Below, in pieces: positions 44,603 to 53,442 of a DNA stretch of 64,000 nt. The stretch lies in assembly GCF_017814435.1 (NCBI RefSeq), contig NZ_JAGJCB010000008.1, positions 1 to 64,000 of the forward strand, read 5' to 3'. Position 1 is the first letter of the stretch, and each line of letters starts with the position of its first letter. The stretch is from Mariniflexile gromovii. GTDB taxonomy: Bacteria > Bacteroidota > Bacteroidia > Flavobacteriales > Flavobacteriaceae. The translations under genes were made by a program, and so were the position numbers. A model generated the notes under the pieces. It was not told the DNA's origin, searched no databases, and saw only the letters and a program-made list of their open reading frames with translations.

Positions 44603-45457
44603 ATGAAAAGAAAAATAAATTGTGAAACAGCCCGTAATTTTTCAGTGGAAAAGGCACTGGAAAAATTAGGGCACTTTCCCAAAAGGACAACGGAACAAGA
44701 AGCTTGGTTTCTAAGTCCATGGCGGTCAGAAACCCAAGCCTCTTTGAAAGTGTCCAGAACCAAGAACCGATGGTACGACCACGGCGAGGGCATAGGAGGC
44801 AATGTGATCGATTTGGTATGCAGGATTTTAAGATGTACTATAAAAGAAGCTCTGTCCTTTTTAGATAATAATAACTCTATTGGTTCCATCAAAAGGCAAC
44901 CCTTTGACAATACCTTGGAATCCCTGATTCAAATTATAGAAGTGAAGGAATTGGAACATTCTGCCTTGCTCCAATATATAAGCTTAAGGGGTATCGCCAA
45001 AATGGTTGCCAAAACCTATTGCAAAGAAGTATGGTACCGCTATAAAGAGAAAATCTTTTTTGCTGTGGGCTTAAAGAACCATAAAAATGGCTGGGAATTA
45101 AGGAATAGGCTTTTTAAAAACAGCAGCAGCCCAAAGTCCTATACCTACATCCAAAACAAAAGCAAACAACTCATTCTATTGGAAGGAATGTTCGACCTAT
45201 TGTCATTGGCCATGTTGGATGCAGAACTTTTGAACACCTCGGATATACTCGTTTTAAATTCCCTGGCTTTTATTAGGGACGCTGAAAAATATTTTGAAAC
45301 ATATAATTTGGTACACCTTTATTTGGATAGGGATGCAGCTGGACTTAAGGCTACCAAGTATATAATTGATAGGCACAAACATGTTTTGGATAAAAGTAAT
45401 AGATATGAAAACCATAAAGATTTAAACGACTTGTTAAACCATGAAAAAGGAAGATGA
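44603..45457 (+). CDS. CHC2/Toprim DNA primase-like protein
   Basis: A 284-residue primase of mobile-element type. The N-terminal zinc-finger-like CHC2 region ('EAWFLSPWRSETQASLKVSRTKNRWYDHGEGIGGNVIDLVCRI') lacks some canonical Cys. The Toprim domain follows at ~190-280: 'KQLILLEGMFDLLSLAML' (catalytic Glu) and 'LVHLYLDRDAAGLKATKYI' (DxD). It synthesises primers for element replication after transfer or excision. It overlaps the MobC-like gene by 17 bp. Confidence 0.87.
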   Translation: MKRKINCETARNFSVEKALEKLGHFPKRTTEQEAWFLSPWRSETQASLKVSRTKNRWYDHGEGIGGNVIDLVCRILRCTIKEALSFLDNNNSIGSIKRQPFDNTLESLIQIIEVKELEHSALLQYISLRGIAKMVAKTYCKEVWYRYKEKIFFAVGLKNHKNGWELRNRLFKNSSSPKSYTYIQNKSKQLILLEGMFDLLSLAMLDAELLNTSDILVLNSLAFIRDAEKYFETYNLVHLYLDRDAAGLKATKYIIDRHKHVLDKSNRYENHKDLNDLLNHEKGR

Positions 45458-45956
45458 GAATGATTTTTATTTTAAAGATGAACCGAAGCAGATTCTAAAG
45501 ATTCCTACTGAAGTAATCGGTCAATCAGATAGTTTGGAACTTGATCTGGAAAAGGATCTATCGGAAAACGAAAAGCTTGTGGGTAGGAATTCGAGATGTG
45601 TGCCTGTGGACACATTCTCGTTTGCTCCCCTTGGTCGCAAAGGAAAAAAAGTGTTTAAGGGGAAGGGAGACCTCGTTAAGTTTCGCTGTTCCGTTTATGA
45701 AAAGAAACTTTTGAAAGTGAAGGCCAAAAGAACAGGTTTGACATTAAGCGAATATATAAGACGTAGCCTATTTCAAATAGAAATCACGGAACGGTTTACT
45801 GATGAACATATCCAGAATTATAAAATGCTCATTAAATACCATAACAATTTTAAGTCCATTGGAAACATGTACAAAAAACGAAATCCAAAGCTTACCCAAG
45901 AGGTATATGACCTGGCAAACGAGATTAAAGCACATCTTAAAAAATTCCAACCATGA
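45441..45956 (+). CDS. MobC-like relaxosome accessory protein
   Basis: A 171-residue protein. The N-terminal ~70 residues are acidic and poorly ordered; the C-terminal half has a ribbon-helix-helix/MobC motif ('VKFRCSVYEKKLLKVKAKRTGLTLSEYIRRSLFQIEI') and a helix ('YKMLIKYHNNFKSIGNMYKK'). MobC-type proteins melt DNA at oriT and help the relaxase. Its stop overlaps the relaxase ATG by 4 bp. Confidence 0.85.
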   Translation: MKKEDENDFYFKDEPKQILKIPTEVIGQSDSLELDLEKDLSENEKLVGRNSRCVPVDTFSFAPLGRKGKKVFKGKGDLVKFRCSVYEKKLLKVKAKRTGLTLSEYIRRSLFQIEITERFTDEHIQNYKMLIKYHNNFKSIGNMYKKRNPKLTQEVYDLANEIKAHLKKFQP

Positions 45957-46816
45957 TAGGCAAAGGCAAAAGCATATCGCACACCATGGCATCCATGTCC
46001 TATGGATGGAACCAGGAAAAGGATGCAGAAATTGTGCTGAAGGAATTTCTACATGGTGATACACCAAAAGAAATCACCAAAGAGTTCAAAATGCTCCAGG
46101 AACAAAATTACCATTGCACCAAAAACACATTGTCCTTTGTAATCAGTCCAACCATTGAAGATGGCAAACGGTTGGGAAAGGAAGAGCTGCATGCCATTGC
46201 CAAACGCTTTATACATGAAATGAAATTGGGCGAACGGCAAGCCATCGCATTTGTACATCAGGATAAGGAGCATAAGCACATCCATCTATATGTCAACCGT
46301 ATTGATTTTAGAGGGGCTGCCTATAACGATAGCTTTATTGGGAAACGGAGTCAGCAAGCTGCTGAAAAGGTAGCGGAACACATGGGACTGACAACGGTAA
46401 AACAGATCCAATTTGAAAAGGAGTTCAATCTAAAGGAAATCCGAACGGAAATAAAGCGGCGGCATGATCTGGCCATGAAACAGTTCCAGCCCAAATCCTT
46501 TGATGATTATGTAAAAGCCATGCAGGTAAATGGCGTTAAGGCCATCCCGACCATTAATAACCAAAACAAGCTACAGGGCTTTCGGTTTGAATTTGATGGT
46601 CATAACCTGAAAGGTAGCGAAGTGCATCGCAATATGTCTCTTGGTAATATTGGAAAACAGATATCAGGTATCCACGGTGCAAGAATATTAAAGGAAAACA
46701 ATGTAAATATCAAACTAGCTTGTAAGGTGGTTGATTTGACACCGAGCTTAGCCCTGAAGATTACAAAGTTCATTATTAAAAAAGCCATTAATAAAGGAAT
46801 AGATATAGGATATTAA
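45953..46816 (+). CDS. Relaxase (MobA/VirD2-like, MOBP type)
   Basis: A 287-residue relaxase/mobilization nuclease. The metal-binding HxxHxH-like motif is visible in 'FVHQDKEHKHIHLYVNRIDF'. The likely catalytic Tyr is near the N-terminus (SMSYGWNQEKD, about Tyr15), with a second conserved block 'CTKNTLSFVISPTIEDG'. It nicks oriT and pilots the strand during transfer. It is short, as in Bacteroidota BmgA/MocA-type mobilization proteins. No coupling protein gene follows, so a helper conjugative element would be needed. Confidence 0.9.
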   Translation: MIGKGKSISHTMASMSYGWNQEKDAEIVLKEFLHGDTPKEITKEFKMLQEQNYHCTKNTLSFVISPTIEDGKRLGKEELHAIAKRFIHEMKLGERQAIAFVHQDKEHKHIHLYVNRIDFRGAAYNDSFIGKRSQQAAEKVAEHMGLTTVKQIQFEKEFNLKEIRTEIKRRHDLAMKQFQPKSFDDYVKAMQVNGVKAIPTINNQNKLQGFRFEFDGHNLKGSEVHRNMSLGNIGKQISGIHGARILKENNVNIKLACKVVDLTPSLALKITKFIIKKAINKGIDIGY

Positions 46817-46832
46817 ATTAAAAACAGCAACT

Positions 46833-47147
46833 ATGACAAAACTTGAAGAACTGACCACATTATTGGTCAACGAGCTCAATGACTTTAACAAGGGCATTGA
46901 AAGACTGGAAAAAATCAGTGTACAATTAAAAGACACCAAAATTAAGATGGATGTAGCGGAATATAAAGCCATTATTGAAGAGCATCAAAAAGAAATGGCA
47001 TCTCAATTAAATAGCATTGAAGGTTTTAAAAAGCGGTTTAATGATAAGATTGAACAGGCTAAGATATATCCCAATTGGGCGGTGGTTGTTTTTATAGTTT
47101 GTATTGTAGTTACCTTAGCTCTAGTTTCTTACATATTTCTAAAATGA
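46833..47147 (+). CDS. Coiled-coil membrane protein of the mobilization module
   Basis: A 104-residue protein with a charged coiled-coil N-terminal part (~1-75) and one membrane helix at the C-terminus (WAVVVFIVCIVVTLALVSYIFL). Genes like this regularly follow the relaxase in Bacteroidota mobilizable elements (DUF6730-like). Role unknown, perhaps anchoring the relaxosome at the membrane. It starts 16 bp after the relaxase stop. Confidence 0.8.
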   Translation: MTKLEELTTLLVNELNDFNKGIERLEKISVQLKDTKIKMDVAEYKAIIEEHQKEMASQLNSIEGFKKRFNDKIEQAKIYPNWAVVVFIVCIVVTLALVSYIFLK

Positions 47148-47176
47148 TAAACTAATAGTAGAGTGATAATACCATT

Positions 47177-47501
47177 TTATTTTAGCTCTTTCAACATAGC
47201 ATTAACGTCATCCAAAAACTCACCTTCATCAAAACGGCAATAATTTATTGGCCAACTCCAACGTTTTGCGAATATCCATACCATGATCCTTGATATGAGG
47301 TGGACAATAGGAATCACCTTGAGTCGCCAATATACTCACATTGATTAAGGCTGCAATAATAGTAAACAAATCAAGATACCCTTCAAACTGTAAATACTTA
47401 GCTTTAAATTTATCCTTTTGAATATCGGAAGGTTGTAATGTTTCTAATTTATACTTTGCTGATTTTATTAATTTCTTGAGCTTTTTCTTTTCTTTTTTCA
47501 T
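47177..47501 (-). pseudogene. Small HEPN-operon paralogue, frameshifted near the end
   Basis: The frame from 47501 encodes MKKEKKKLKKLIK... and stops at 47229 after ANKLLPF, giving 90 residues. One frame over, starting at CGT in the same place, it reads RFDEGEFLDDVNAMLKELK to a TAA at 47177-47179. That tail matches the ends of the two upstream paralogues (LPREQMVALDEITKILRK and IPHNEMELLDTLRYL). A 2-base deletion or 1-base insertion near 47234 explains it. Without the shift the protein would be about 107 residues. Function unknown. Confidence 0.65.
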
Positions 47502-47522
47502 AGCTATTGAAGTATTAGAGTT

Positions 47523-47864
47523 CTACTTTCTAAGGATTTTTGTAATCTCATCTAAGGCAACCATTTGTTCCCTAGGCAATAGATTGATGATGAATTCCAA
47601 TGCTACTATAACATTAGACTTAGGATTAGCATTGGAAAGTGGAGATAATGAAAAGGTGGCTTCTCCCTCAAGTGCCAATACGCAGGTTTTCAGTAAACAG
47701 GATATATTGAATAGAAGTTCGTCATTGTCACCTATTGGAAATTCGCCTTTCATCATAGGTTTATGGTTGCATGAATATCCAGTAGGCTTCAAAAGTCCAT
47801 CTCTATGTGATAATGCTCCTTGAATTCTTTTCAATGTTTTTTTATGTTTCTTTTTTTCTTTCAT
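47523..47864 (-). CDS. Small paralogue of the HEPN protein C-terminal domain
   Basis: A 113-residue protein. A basic N-terminus (MKEKKKHKKTLKRI) is followed by a helical domain 'ELLFNISCLLKTCVLALEGEA...NVIVALEFIINLLPREQMVALDEI'. This region aligns by eye with the last ~75 residues of the HEPN protein encoded just upstream and with the frameshifted gene downstream. Its start overlaps the HEPN gene stop (ATGA). Possibly a partner or regulator that mimics the effector's C-terminus. Confidence 0.7.
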   Translation of the reverse strand: MKEKKKHKKTLKRIQGALSHRDGLLKPTGYSCNHKPMMKGEFPIGDNDELLFNISCLLKTCVLALEGEATFSLSPLSNANPKSNVIVALEFIINLLPREQMVALDEITKILRK

Positions 47865-49027
47865 CAGCTGTTTGTTTCTGTTTCTAAAGCCAAATACCTA
47901 AGTGTGTCCAATAGTTCCATTTCGTTATGGGGTATCATGCTCAAAACATACCCTAATACTTCTCTAATATTATGTTCTGGCTCAGGAATAGAATGCGTTG
48001 AACAGTACTCCGCTTCCATGGCGATGATACATACCTTTAGTAGATTAGATATCATAAATGAGATATCTAAATAGCCTTCAGTAACAATTCCAGTAGTGTA
48101 TAGTCCTTTTTTAAAGGGATAGGGTTTTAAAGCGGAAAAATCCTTTTCGGATAGGGATTTAATGAAATTGGAAATTTCTATGTCATTTGGTGGAGAGCAT
48201 TGCGCTTTAGGAATATTGATTTCTTTTGGATTTGCCACGAGTTTTGAGCAAGCATCCAACCTGTTTTTAAATAAAAAGGTTGTTATAGATTCAATTTTAT
48301 TGGCTTTCTCTTTTATCTTATGGATTTGTTCTAAGTTGATATGGTAATTGTTTTCATAGCGGGTACCTATATAAGCATCATCCAATAATTTCAGAAGGTG
48401 TTGCTCCTCCTCTATTTCTGTATTGAAAAGGTTGCCAAAGTCTGGAGCAAAAGGTTTTATATAGGTTTGAAGCTCCTTAATACAATGGCTTTTACGCTCC
48501 TTGCCCATTGTAAAAAGGGCTGCATGTCGAAACCACAGTTCTATATACTGGTGCAGCATATATGCGGCATGGGACAGGTTATTCTTTTCGATAAAAAAGG
48601 AAGCACCATCCATAAATGATTCAATTTTACTGCGTTCCTTTTCAAAAGCGGATTGTAAGTTGCTTAGTGTCTTATCGGGTATTTGGTATTCATGAAAAAT
48701 GTTCAATTCTGCATCTAGATTATGAAAAATCACATTCCCCCAAGTGCATCCTTGTACAAAAAATAGGTTTTCTTCTTTTAGCTGTTGCAAGGCATATTCA
48801 AAAGAGAATATCCGGTATAAGAAATCCGTTTCTTCCTGAAATATTTTGGCTATCATGGATGATAATTCTTTTGTCAAAGAAGAACAGTTTTCTTGAAGTA
48901 TTACAATTAGCAAAGGCTTGAATATGCCCGCTGTTTCAACTCTTGATTCATAAACATACTTAATTTCCAAAAGCGAGTTTAGTCTGTTTATAATCTGGTT
49001 TTGTTTATTGTGAATTTCATCATCCAT
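47864..49027 (-). CDS. HEPN domain protein
   Basis: A 387-residue protein. Residues ~150-260 form a HEPN domain: 'NNLSHAAYMLHQYIELWFRHAAL' and 'LLKLLDDAYIGTRYENNYHI', the latter holding Arg223-x5-His229, within the Rx4-6H RNase pattern. Residues 1-130 are a distinct N-terminal domain ('FKPLLIVILQENCSSLTKELSSMIAKIFQEETDFLYRIFSFEYAL') common to this Bacteroidota family; I do not see a canonical nucleotidyltransferase motif. The C-terminal ~90 residues recur in the two following small genes. HEPN proteins act as RNases in toxin-antitoxin and abortive-infection systems; that role here is inferred. Confidence 0.8.
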   Translation of the reverse strand: MDDEIHNKQNQIINRLNSLLEIKYVYESRVETAGIFKPLLIVILQENCSSLTKELSSMIAKIFQEETDFLYRIFSFEYALQQLKEENLFFVQGCTWGNVIFHNLDAELNIFHEYQIPDKTLSNLQSAFEKERSKIESFMDGASFFIEKNNLSHAAYMLHQYIELWFRHAALFTMGKERKSHCIKELQTYIKPFAPDFGNLFNTEIEEEQHLLKLLDDAYIGTRYENNYHINLEQIHKIKEKANKIESITTFLFKNRLDACSKLVANPKEINIPKAQCSPPNDIEISNFIKSLSEKDFSALKPYPFKKGLYTTGIVTEGYLDISFMISNLLKVCIIAMEAEYCSTHSIPEPEHNIREVLGYVLSMIPHNEMELLDTLRYLALETETNS

Positions 49028-49179
49028 AACTGGTGCTTTTAAATATTAGATTTCTTAATATTCCTTTAGATTGTCTAAACAAATCTATATATAATCTATC
49101 AAAATTCAAAATAAAACTTTAGAAATTCTACATTTTTATATATTCAAAGTATATTTATCTGTAAAAAATCGAAATATTT

Positions 49180-49398
49180 ATGACATCGTTAGGGTTATAT
49201 TTTACTAAAAAATCCGTGAATAGAGCAATGGTATCTAGGCGTACTGGCATCAGCCAGGCTAGGCTTTCTCAATTGAGTTCTAATGAATCAACTAAACTTC
49301 GGGCAGATGAACTATACTTAATTGCTTTAGCAATTGATGTCGATCCTGGTGAGTTACTAAAGGAAATTTATAAAAACCTTGAATTGACTAGAGCATGA
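49180..49398 (+). CDS. XRE-type helix-turn-helix regulator
   Basis: A 72-residue Cro/CI-like DNA-binding protein ('VNRAMVSRRTGISQARLSQLSSNESTKLRADELYLIALAIDVDPGELLKEIY'). Small XRE proteins before methyltransferase genes often act as controller (C) proteins that delay restriction until the host is methylated. It is divergent from the HEPN operon and 67 bp before the methyltransferase gene, so it could control either side. Confidence 0.85.
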   Translation: MTSLGLYFTKKSVNRAMVSRRTGISQARLSQLSSNESTKLRADELYLIALAIDVDPGELLKEIYKNLELTRA

Positions 49399-49465
49399 TT
49401 TTATTTAATTATTGAGTTTGTAATAATATATTATGAAAATATTTTTTTGATTTATTAAAGGTTTT

Positions 49466-50542
49466 ATGTCTAATAATTATTTTTTAAAAAAACTTAAAGC
49501 AATTGATTTCTTTTGCTCTGGAGGGGGTATGAGTTATGGTTTGCAGGAAGCAGGGATTCAGATTCTAGCTGGAATTGATTTTGATAAAAACTGTAAAGAA
49601 ACTTATGAATCAAATATAAAAGGAGCAGAATTTATTCACGCCGATGTTTTTGATTTAAAGGAGCAAGAACTTGAAGAGAAGTTATCGTTAAATAAAAATG
49701 ATGATAATTTAGTACTTATAGGGTGTAGCCCATGCCAGTTTTGGAGCATTATAAACACTACAAAAGAAAAATCAAAACGTTCAAAAAATCTATTGATTGA
49801 ATTTCATCGATTTGTAGCTTACTTTAATCCTGGCTATGTCGTTGTTGAAAATGTCCCTGGTGTTTTAAGGAAAAAAGAAGAAAGTGGTCTTAATGAGTTT
49901 ATTTCTTGGTTAGAAAACAAAGGGTATAAAGTTCATTTTAAAGTTCACGAAGTAAGTAATTATGGTGTACCTCAACATAGAAAAAGATTTACATTAATCG
50001 CAAATCGGATTACTGAAAAGGAATTAGAGCCTATTTTAGTTAATGGAAAGAAAATAACCGTTAGAGATGTACTCGGAGAAAAAAATGGTTTTCCTAAAAT
50101 CAGTCAAGGGCATAAAGATGAATCTGAATTTATGCATTCAGTGGCTGGCTTAAATACTCTAAATTTAGAAAGACTAAGTTTAACACCACATAATGGAGGA
50201 ACTCGAATGGCTTATGTTAATGATGAACGATTAGCTCCTCCTTGTCATTATAAAAAAACGGACGGATTTAAAGATATTTATGGTAGAATGTGGTGGGATA
50301 AACCCTCCCCAACAATTACTACAAAATTTTTCAGTTTTTCTAATGGGCGTTTTGCACATCCAGAAGAAGACAGAGCTATTTCTATAAGAGAAGGTGCAAC
50401 TTTACAATCTTTTCCTAAAACATATAAATTTATTGGCTCAAGTACTTCGAACATTGCTAGGATGATTGGTAATGCTGTACCACCAAAATATGCAACTGCC
50501 ATTGGTAAGGCATTAATTGAAAATCATATCAATGCAGTTTAG
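49466..50542 (+). CDS. DNA (cytosine-5) methyltransferase
   Basis: A 358-residue C5-MTase with all key motifs: I 'AIDFFCSGGGMSYGLQEAGI' (SAM site), IV 'IGCSPCQFW' with catalytic Cys90, VI 'VVENVPG', VIII 'QHRKRFTLIA', IX/X 'REGATLQSFPKTYKF...NIARMIGNAVPP'. The variable target-recognition region (~180-270) gives no specificity by eye. It methylates cytosine in a short DNA site. No restriction nuclease is recognisable nearby; the following gene starts inside its last 11 bp. Methylation probably marks self DNA for the downstream genes. Confidence 0.95.
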   Translation: MSNNYFLKKLKAIDFFCSGGGMSYGLQEAGIQILAGIDFDKNCKETYESNIKGAEFIHADVFDLKEQELEEKLSLNKNDDNLVLIGCSPCQFWSIINTTKEKSKRSKNLLIEFHRFVAYFNPGYVVVENVPGVLRKKEESGLNEFISWLENKGYKVHFKVHEVSNYGVPQHRKRFTLIANRITEKELEPILVNGKKITVRDVLGEKNGFPKISQGHKDESEFMHSVAGLNTLNLERLSLTPHNGGTRMAYVNDERLAPPCHYKKTDGFKDIYGRMWWDKPSPTITTKFFSFSNGRFAHPEEDRAISIREGATLQSFPKTYKFIGSSTSNIARMIGNAVPPKYATAIGKALIENHINAV

Positions 50543-53438
50543 AACAAAAGCTAGAGCCGTAGATTTATTGGGTAAAGGACAAATTGCTGATTTACCAACA
50601 GCCATTACCGAATTATGGAAAAACGGTTATGATGCATATGCTGACAATTTAACTGCGGAAATTTTTAAGGCTGAATTTAGAAATTTACCTTCTTCATTGT
50701 TTTTACTTACTGATGATGGAAAAGGAATGTCTAAAAAGGATATTTTGGAAAAATGGTTGGTATTAGGAACAGATTCAAAAAGTCGAGCTGAATTAGAACA
50801 ATTAGAGGATGAAGAAACACTTTGGAAAAGACCAAGAATTAAAGCAGGAGAAAAAGGTATAGGTAGGTTGTCTGTTGCATACCTAGGACATCCGATGCTG
50901 ATGATTACCAAAAAGATTGGACATCCTGTCCAGTTATTATTTTTTGATTGGAGAGTACTCGAAAACTTTAATTTATTTTTAGATGATATATATATTCCTG
51001 TTGAAGATTTAGTTTCTATTTCAGAATTAAAAGATACTTTTTATAAACTAAAAATTTCATTTCTACAAAATTTCAAAAAGAGAAAAGATAGCGAAGGAAA
51101 TCTGATTTGGGAAAATAAACAACAGGAACTCAGATGCAAAATATTAAAATCTGTTTTAAATGCTCGTTTAACAGATGAAATGATTGACACATTGTTTTCC
51201 AGCTTCCTTGATATAAAAGAAAGTCACGGCACAAAGTTTTTAATATTTGAGCCAATTGATCAAGTTTTAGAATTGGCTGATGAGAATAAAGAAGAATATA
51301 ACAGTGAAGGAAGAGAATTTACAATATCTAGTTTATCTGGATTTGTAAATCCATTTAAAGAAAACAATCATCTTGTAAATACTTCTTTTTATATACACGA
51401 GGTTTTAGGCCAAGATAAAGAACTTATAAACGGAGAAGGAAATTTTTTTACGGCAGATGATTATAAGACTGCAGATGTTCTAATTGACGGTAAATTTGAT
51501 GGTAATGGTAATTTTAAAGGAATTTTAAAAATTTATGAAAAATTAATTCCATATGAATATAAAACCACTCGGAGAAAATTTGTGAAAAAATTTTATGGAG
51601 CAATACCTATTAAACTAGGTTATAGTCAAGGTGACAGAAAAGACTCTATGCTTGGCGATAATGCTTTCAAAAAAATAAACGATAAGGTAACCAAAAATGG
51701 TGGTCTGTATATTTTTAGGGATGAGTTCAGAGTATTGCCATATGGACGACCTAACGCGGATTTTTTAAAATTTGAAGAGCGTAGAAATAAAAGAATTGGT
51801 ACCTATTATTTTTCCTACCGTAGAATGTTTGGTTATTTAGAATTGAGCCGAAGAGAAAACCCTGACTTGAAAGATAAATCCAGTCGTGAAGGATTAATTT
51901 CCAATGATCCGTATAGAGCATTCGAAGCAGATTTAATTGCATTCTTTATTCAAGTGGCAAAGGACTTTTTTTCGGATAAGGCTGAACAATCGATTTTCTT
52001 AGATCAGAAAAAAATACTAAATGAACGAAATAGGGCTATAGAATCGGATAGAAAGCGAGAAACGGAAGAAAAAAAAGCATTTAGCAGATCGTTAAATGCT
52101 TATCCAAATAAATTTAAAGAATACGAAAAAGAATATTCTTCCTTATTAGAGCTATTAGCTCAAAAAATTAAAGACACTAATGTTGCTTTTTCAGAAATAG
52201 AAAATATTTTGGAAAGGTTACACAGATTAGATGTTGAATTTGAGAACCTTCTTCCTTCAATTCCTAAAAGATATGAACCTACTGATTTACAATTGGATAG
52301 GTTAAATAAATATGAAGATCAGATTCATTCATTTAATAATAATGTTAAAAAGAATAGTGCGGATTTGATGGTTAAAGTTGCTGAAAAAGCCGAGTTAAGA
52401 GATTTGAAGATAAATTTTACAAAAAATATTGATGTTTATAAGGCAGAATTGGAAACACTTATTTATGATAATTTTGAAATTTTAAAGTCAAAGGTAAACT
52501 CGTTAATAGCGGAATATAATAATCGCTCCGAATCAATATTGGATGAGTTTGGAGTTGCAAAGAAAACTGCTTTAGATTCAATTTTTTCAAAGAACGAGAT
52601 TCAGAAACAATCTGAAGGAATTAAGAAGAAATTTGAGGAATTAAAAAAGACTTTAAATGAAACATTAATCCCTTTAGTAAATCACGTCAATAGAATGAGT
52701 TTTGATATTGATGAAGAATTATTGCAGGGTGCTTATAAAGCAGAGTATGATAGAATGAGAAATCAATGGAACCAAGTTCAGGACACTGCACAATTGGGAA
52801 TTGCCGTTGAGATTATTGATCATGAATTTAATGTACTATACTCCAGAATAAATCGATTATTTCAAAAATTGGATAGAGAAAATGGAATAGCCGAAAATTC
52901 CGAATACCAACTTTTGGAAAAAACGTTTAGAAGCCTTGAAGATAAATATGATTTATTGTCTCCTTTATACAGAATTAATTCCGCTATAAGTAAGGATATA
53001 AGATGCTCTCAAATCATAACATATATAAAGGACTTTTTCGACAGAAAACTAACGGAAGAAAAAATAAATATTGTGGTAAGTGATTCTTTTGAAAATCATA
53101 TTATTCGTATTAAAGAACCGGTATTATATACTGTTATAATAAATATAATTAATAATGCTGTTTTTTGGATGAAAAATGCAGAAAATAAAGAAATACATTT
53201 TGATTATCTCAAAGAGAAAAATGAAATTCTCATTCTTAATTCTGGACAAAAAATAGAAGCACACAGATTACCTAAGATTTTTGATTTATTTTATTCAAAT
53301 CGTCCTAGTGGCAGAGGTATAGGGTTATATCTGGCAAAAGAAAGTTTAAATGAGTCTGGATTCAAAATTTATGCAACCAATGAAAACTCCTATAATAAAT
53401 TAAACGGAGCTTGCTTTGTTATAACACCTAATTCATAA
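50532..53438 (+). CDS. MORC/MutL-like ATPase fused to a histidine-kinase module
   Basis: I use the ATG at 50532, 11 bp inside the methyltransferase gene, giving 968 residues. N-terminal GHKL ATPase: N-box Glu27-x3-Asn31-x2-Asp34 (ITELWKNGYDAY), DDGKGM at 61-66, GEKGIGRLS at 106-114, as in MORC, MutL and Hsp90. A middle region with a long coiled coil (~480-740) follows. The C-terminus is a second GHKL module of the kinase type: an H-box-like IIDHEFNVLYSRINRL with His764, N-box NIINNAVFWM near 870, and GRGIGLYLAKE near 926. MORC ATPases are known partners of restriction systems. A double-GHKL protein that also looks like a sensor kinase is unusual. It probably senses or clamps DNA and signals to the next gene product. 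Confidence 0.8.
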   Translation: MQFRTKARAVDLLGKGQIADLPTAITELWKNGYDAYADNLTAEIFKAEFRNLPSSLFLLTDDGKGMSKKDILEKWLVLGTDSKSRAELEQLEDEETLWKRPRIKAGEKGIGRLSVAYLGHPMLMITKKIGHPVQLLFFDWRVLENFNLFLDDIYIPVEDLVSISELKDTFYKLKISFLQNFKKRKDSEGNLIWENKQQELRCKILKSVLNARLTDEMIDTLFSSFLDIKESHGTKFLIFEPIDQVLELADENKEEYNSEGREFTISSLSGFVNPFKENNHLVNTSFYIHEVLGQDKELINGEGNFFTADDYKTADVLIDGKFDGNGNFKGILKIYEKLIPYEYKTTRRKFVKKFYGAIPIKLGYSQGDRKDSMLGDNAFKKINDKVTKNGGLYIFRDEFRVLPYGRPNADFLKFEERRNKRIGTYYFSYRRMFGYLELSRRENPDLKDKSSREGLISNDPYRAFEADLIAFFIQVAKDFFSDKAEQSIFLDQKKILNERNRAIESDRKRETEEKKAFSRSLNAYPNKFKEYEKEYSSLLELLAQKIKDTNVAFSEIENILERLHRLDVEFENLLPSIPKRYEPTDLQLDRLNKYEDQIHSFNNNVKKNSADLMVKVAEKAELRDLKINFTKNIDVYKAELETLIYDNFEILKSKVNSLIAEYNNRSESILDEFGVAKKTALDSIFSKNEIQKQSEGIKKKFEELKKTLNETLIPLVNHVNRMSFDIDEELLQGAYKAEYDRMRNQWNQVQDTAQLGIAVEIIDHEFNVLYSRINRLFQKLDRENGIAENSEYQLLEKTFRSLEDKYDLLSPLYRINSAISKDIRCSQIITYIKDFFDRKLTEEKINIVVSDSFENHIIRIKEPVLYTVIINIINNAVFWMKNAENKEIHFDYLKEKNEILILNSGQKIEAHRLPKIFDLFYSNRPSGRGIGLYLAKESLNESGFKIYATNENSYNKLNGACFVITPNS

Positions 53439-53442
53439 TAGT

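Noticed and set aside
46049-46285. Antisense frame inside the relaxase gene
   Set aside because: The relaxase motifs on the plus strand are clear; the antisense frame shows no features.
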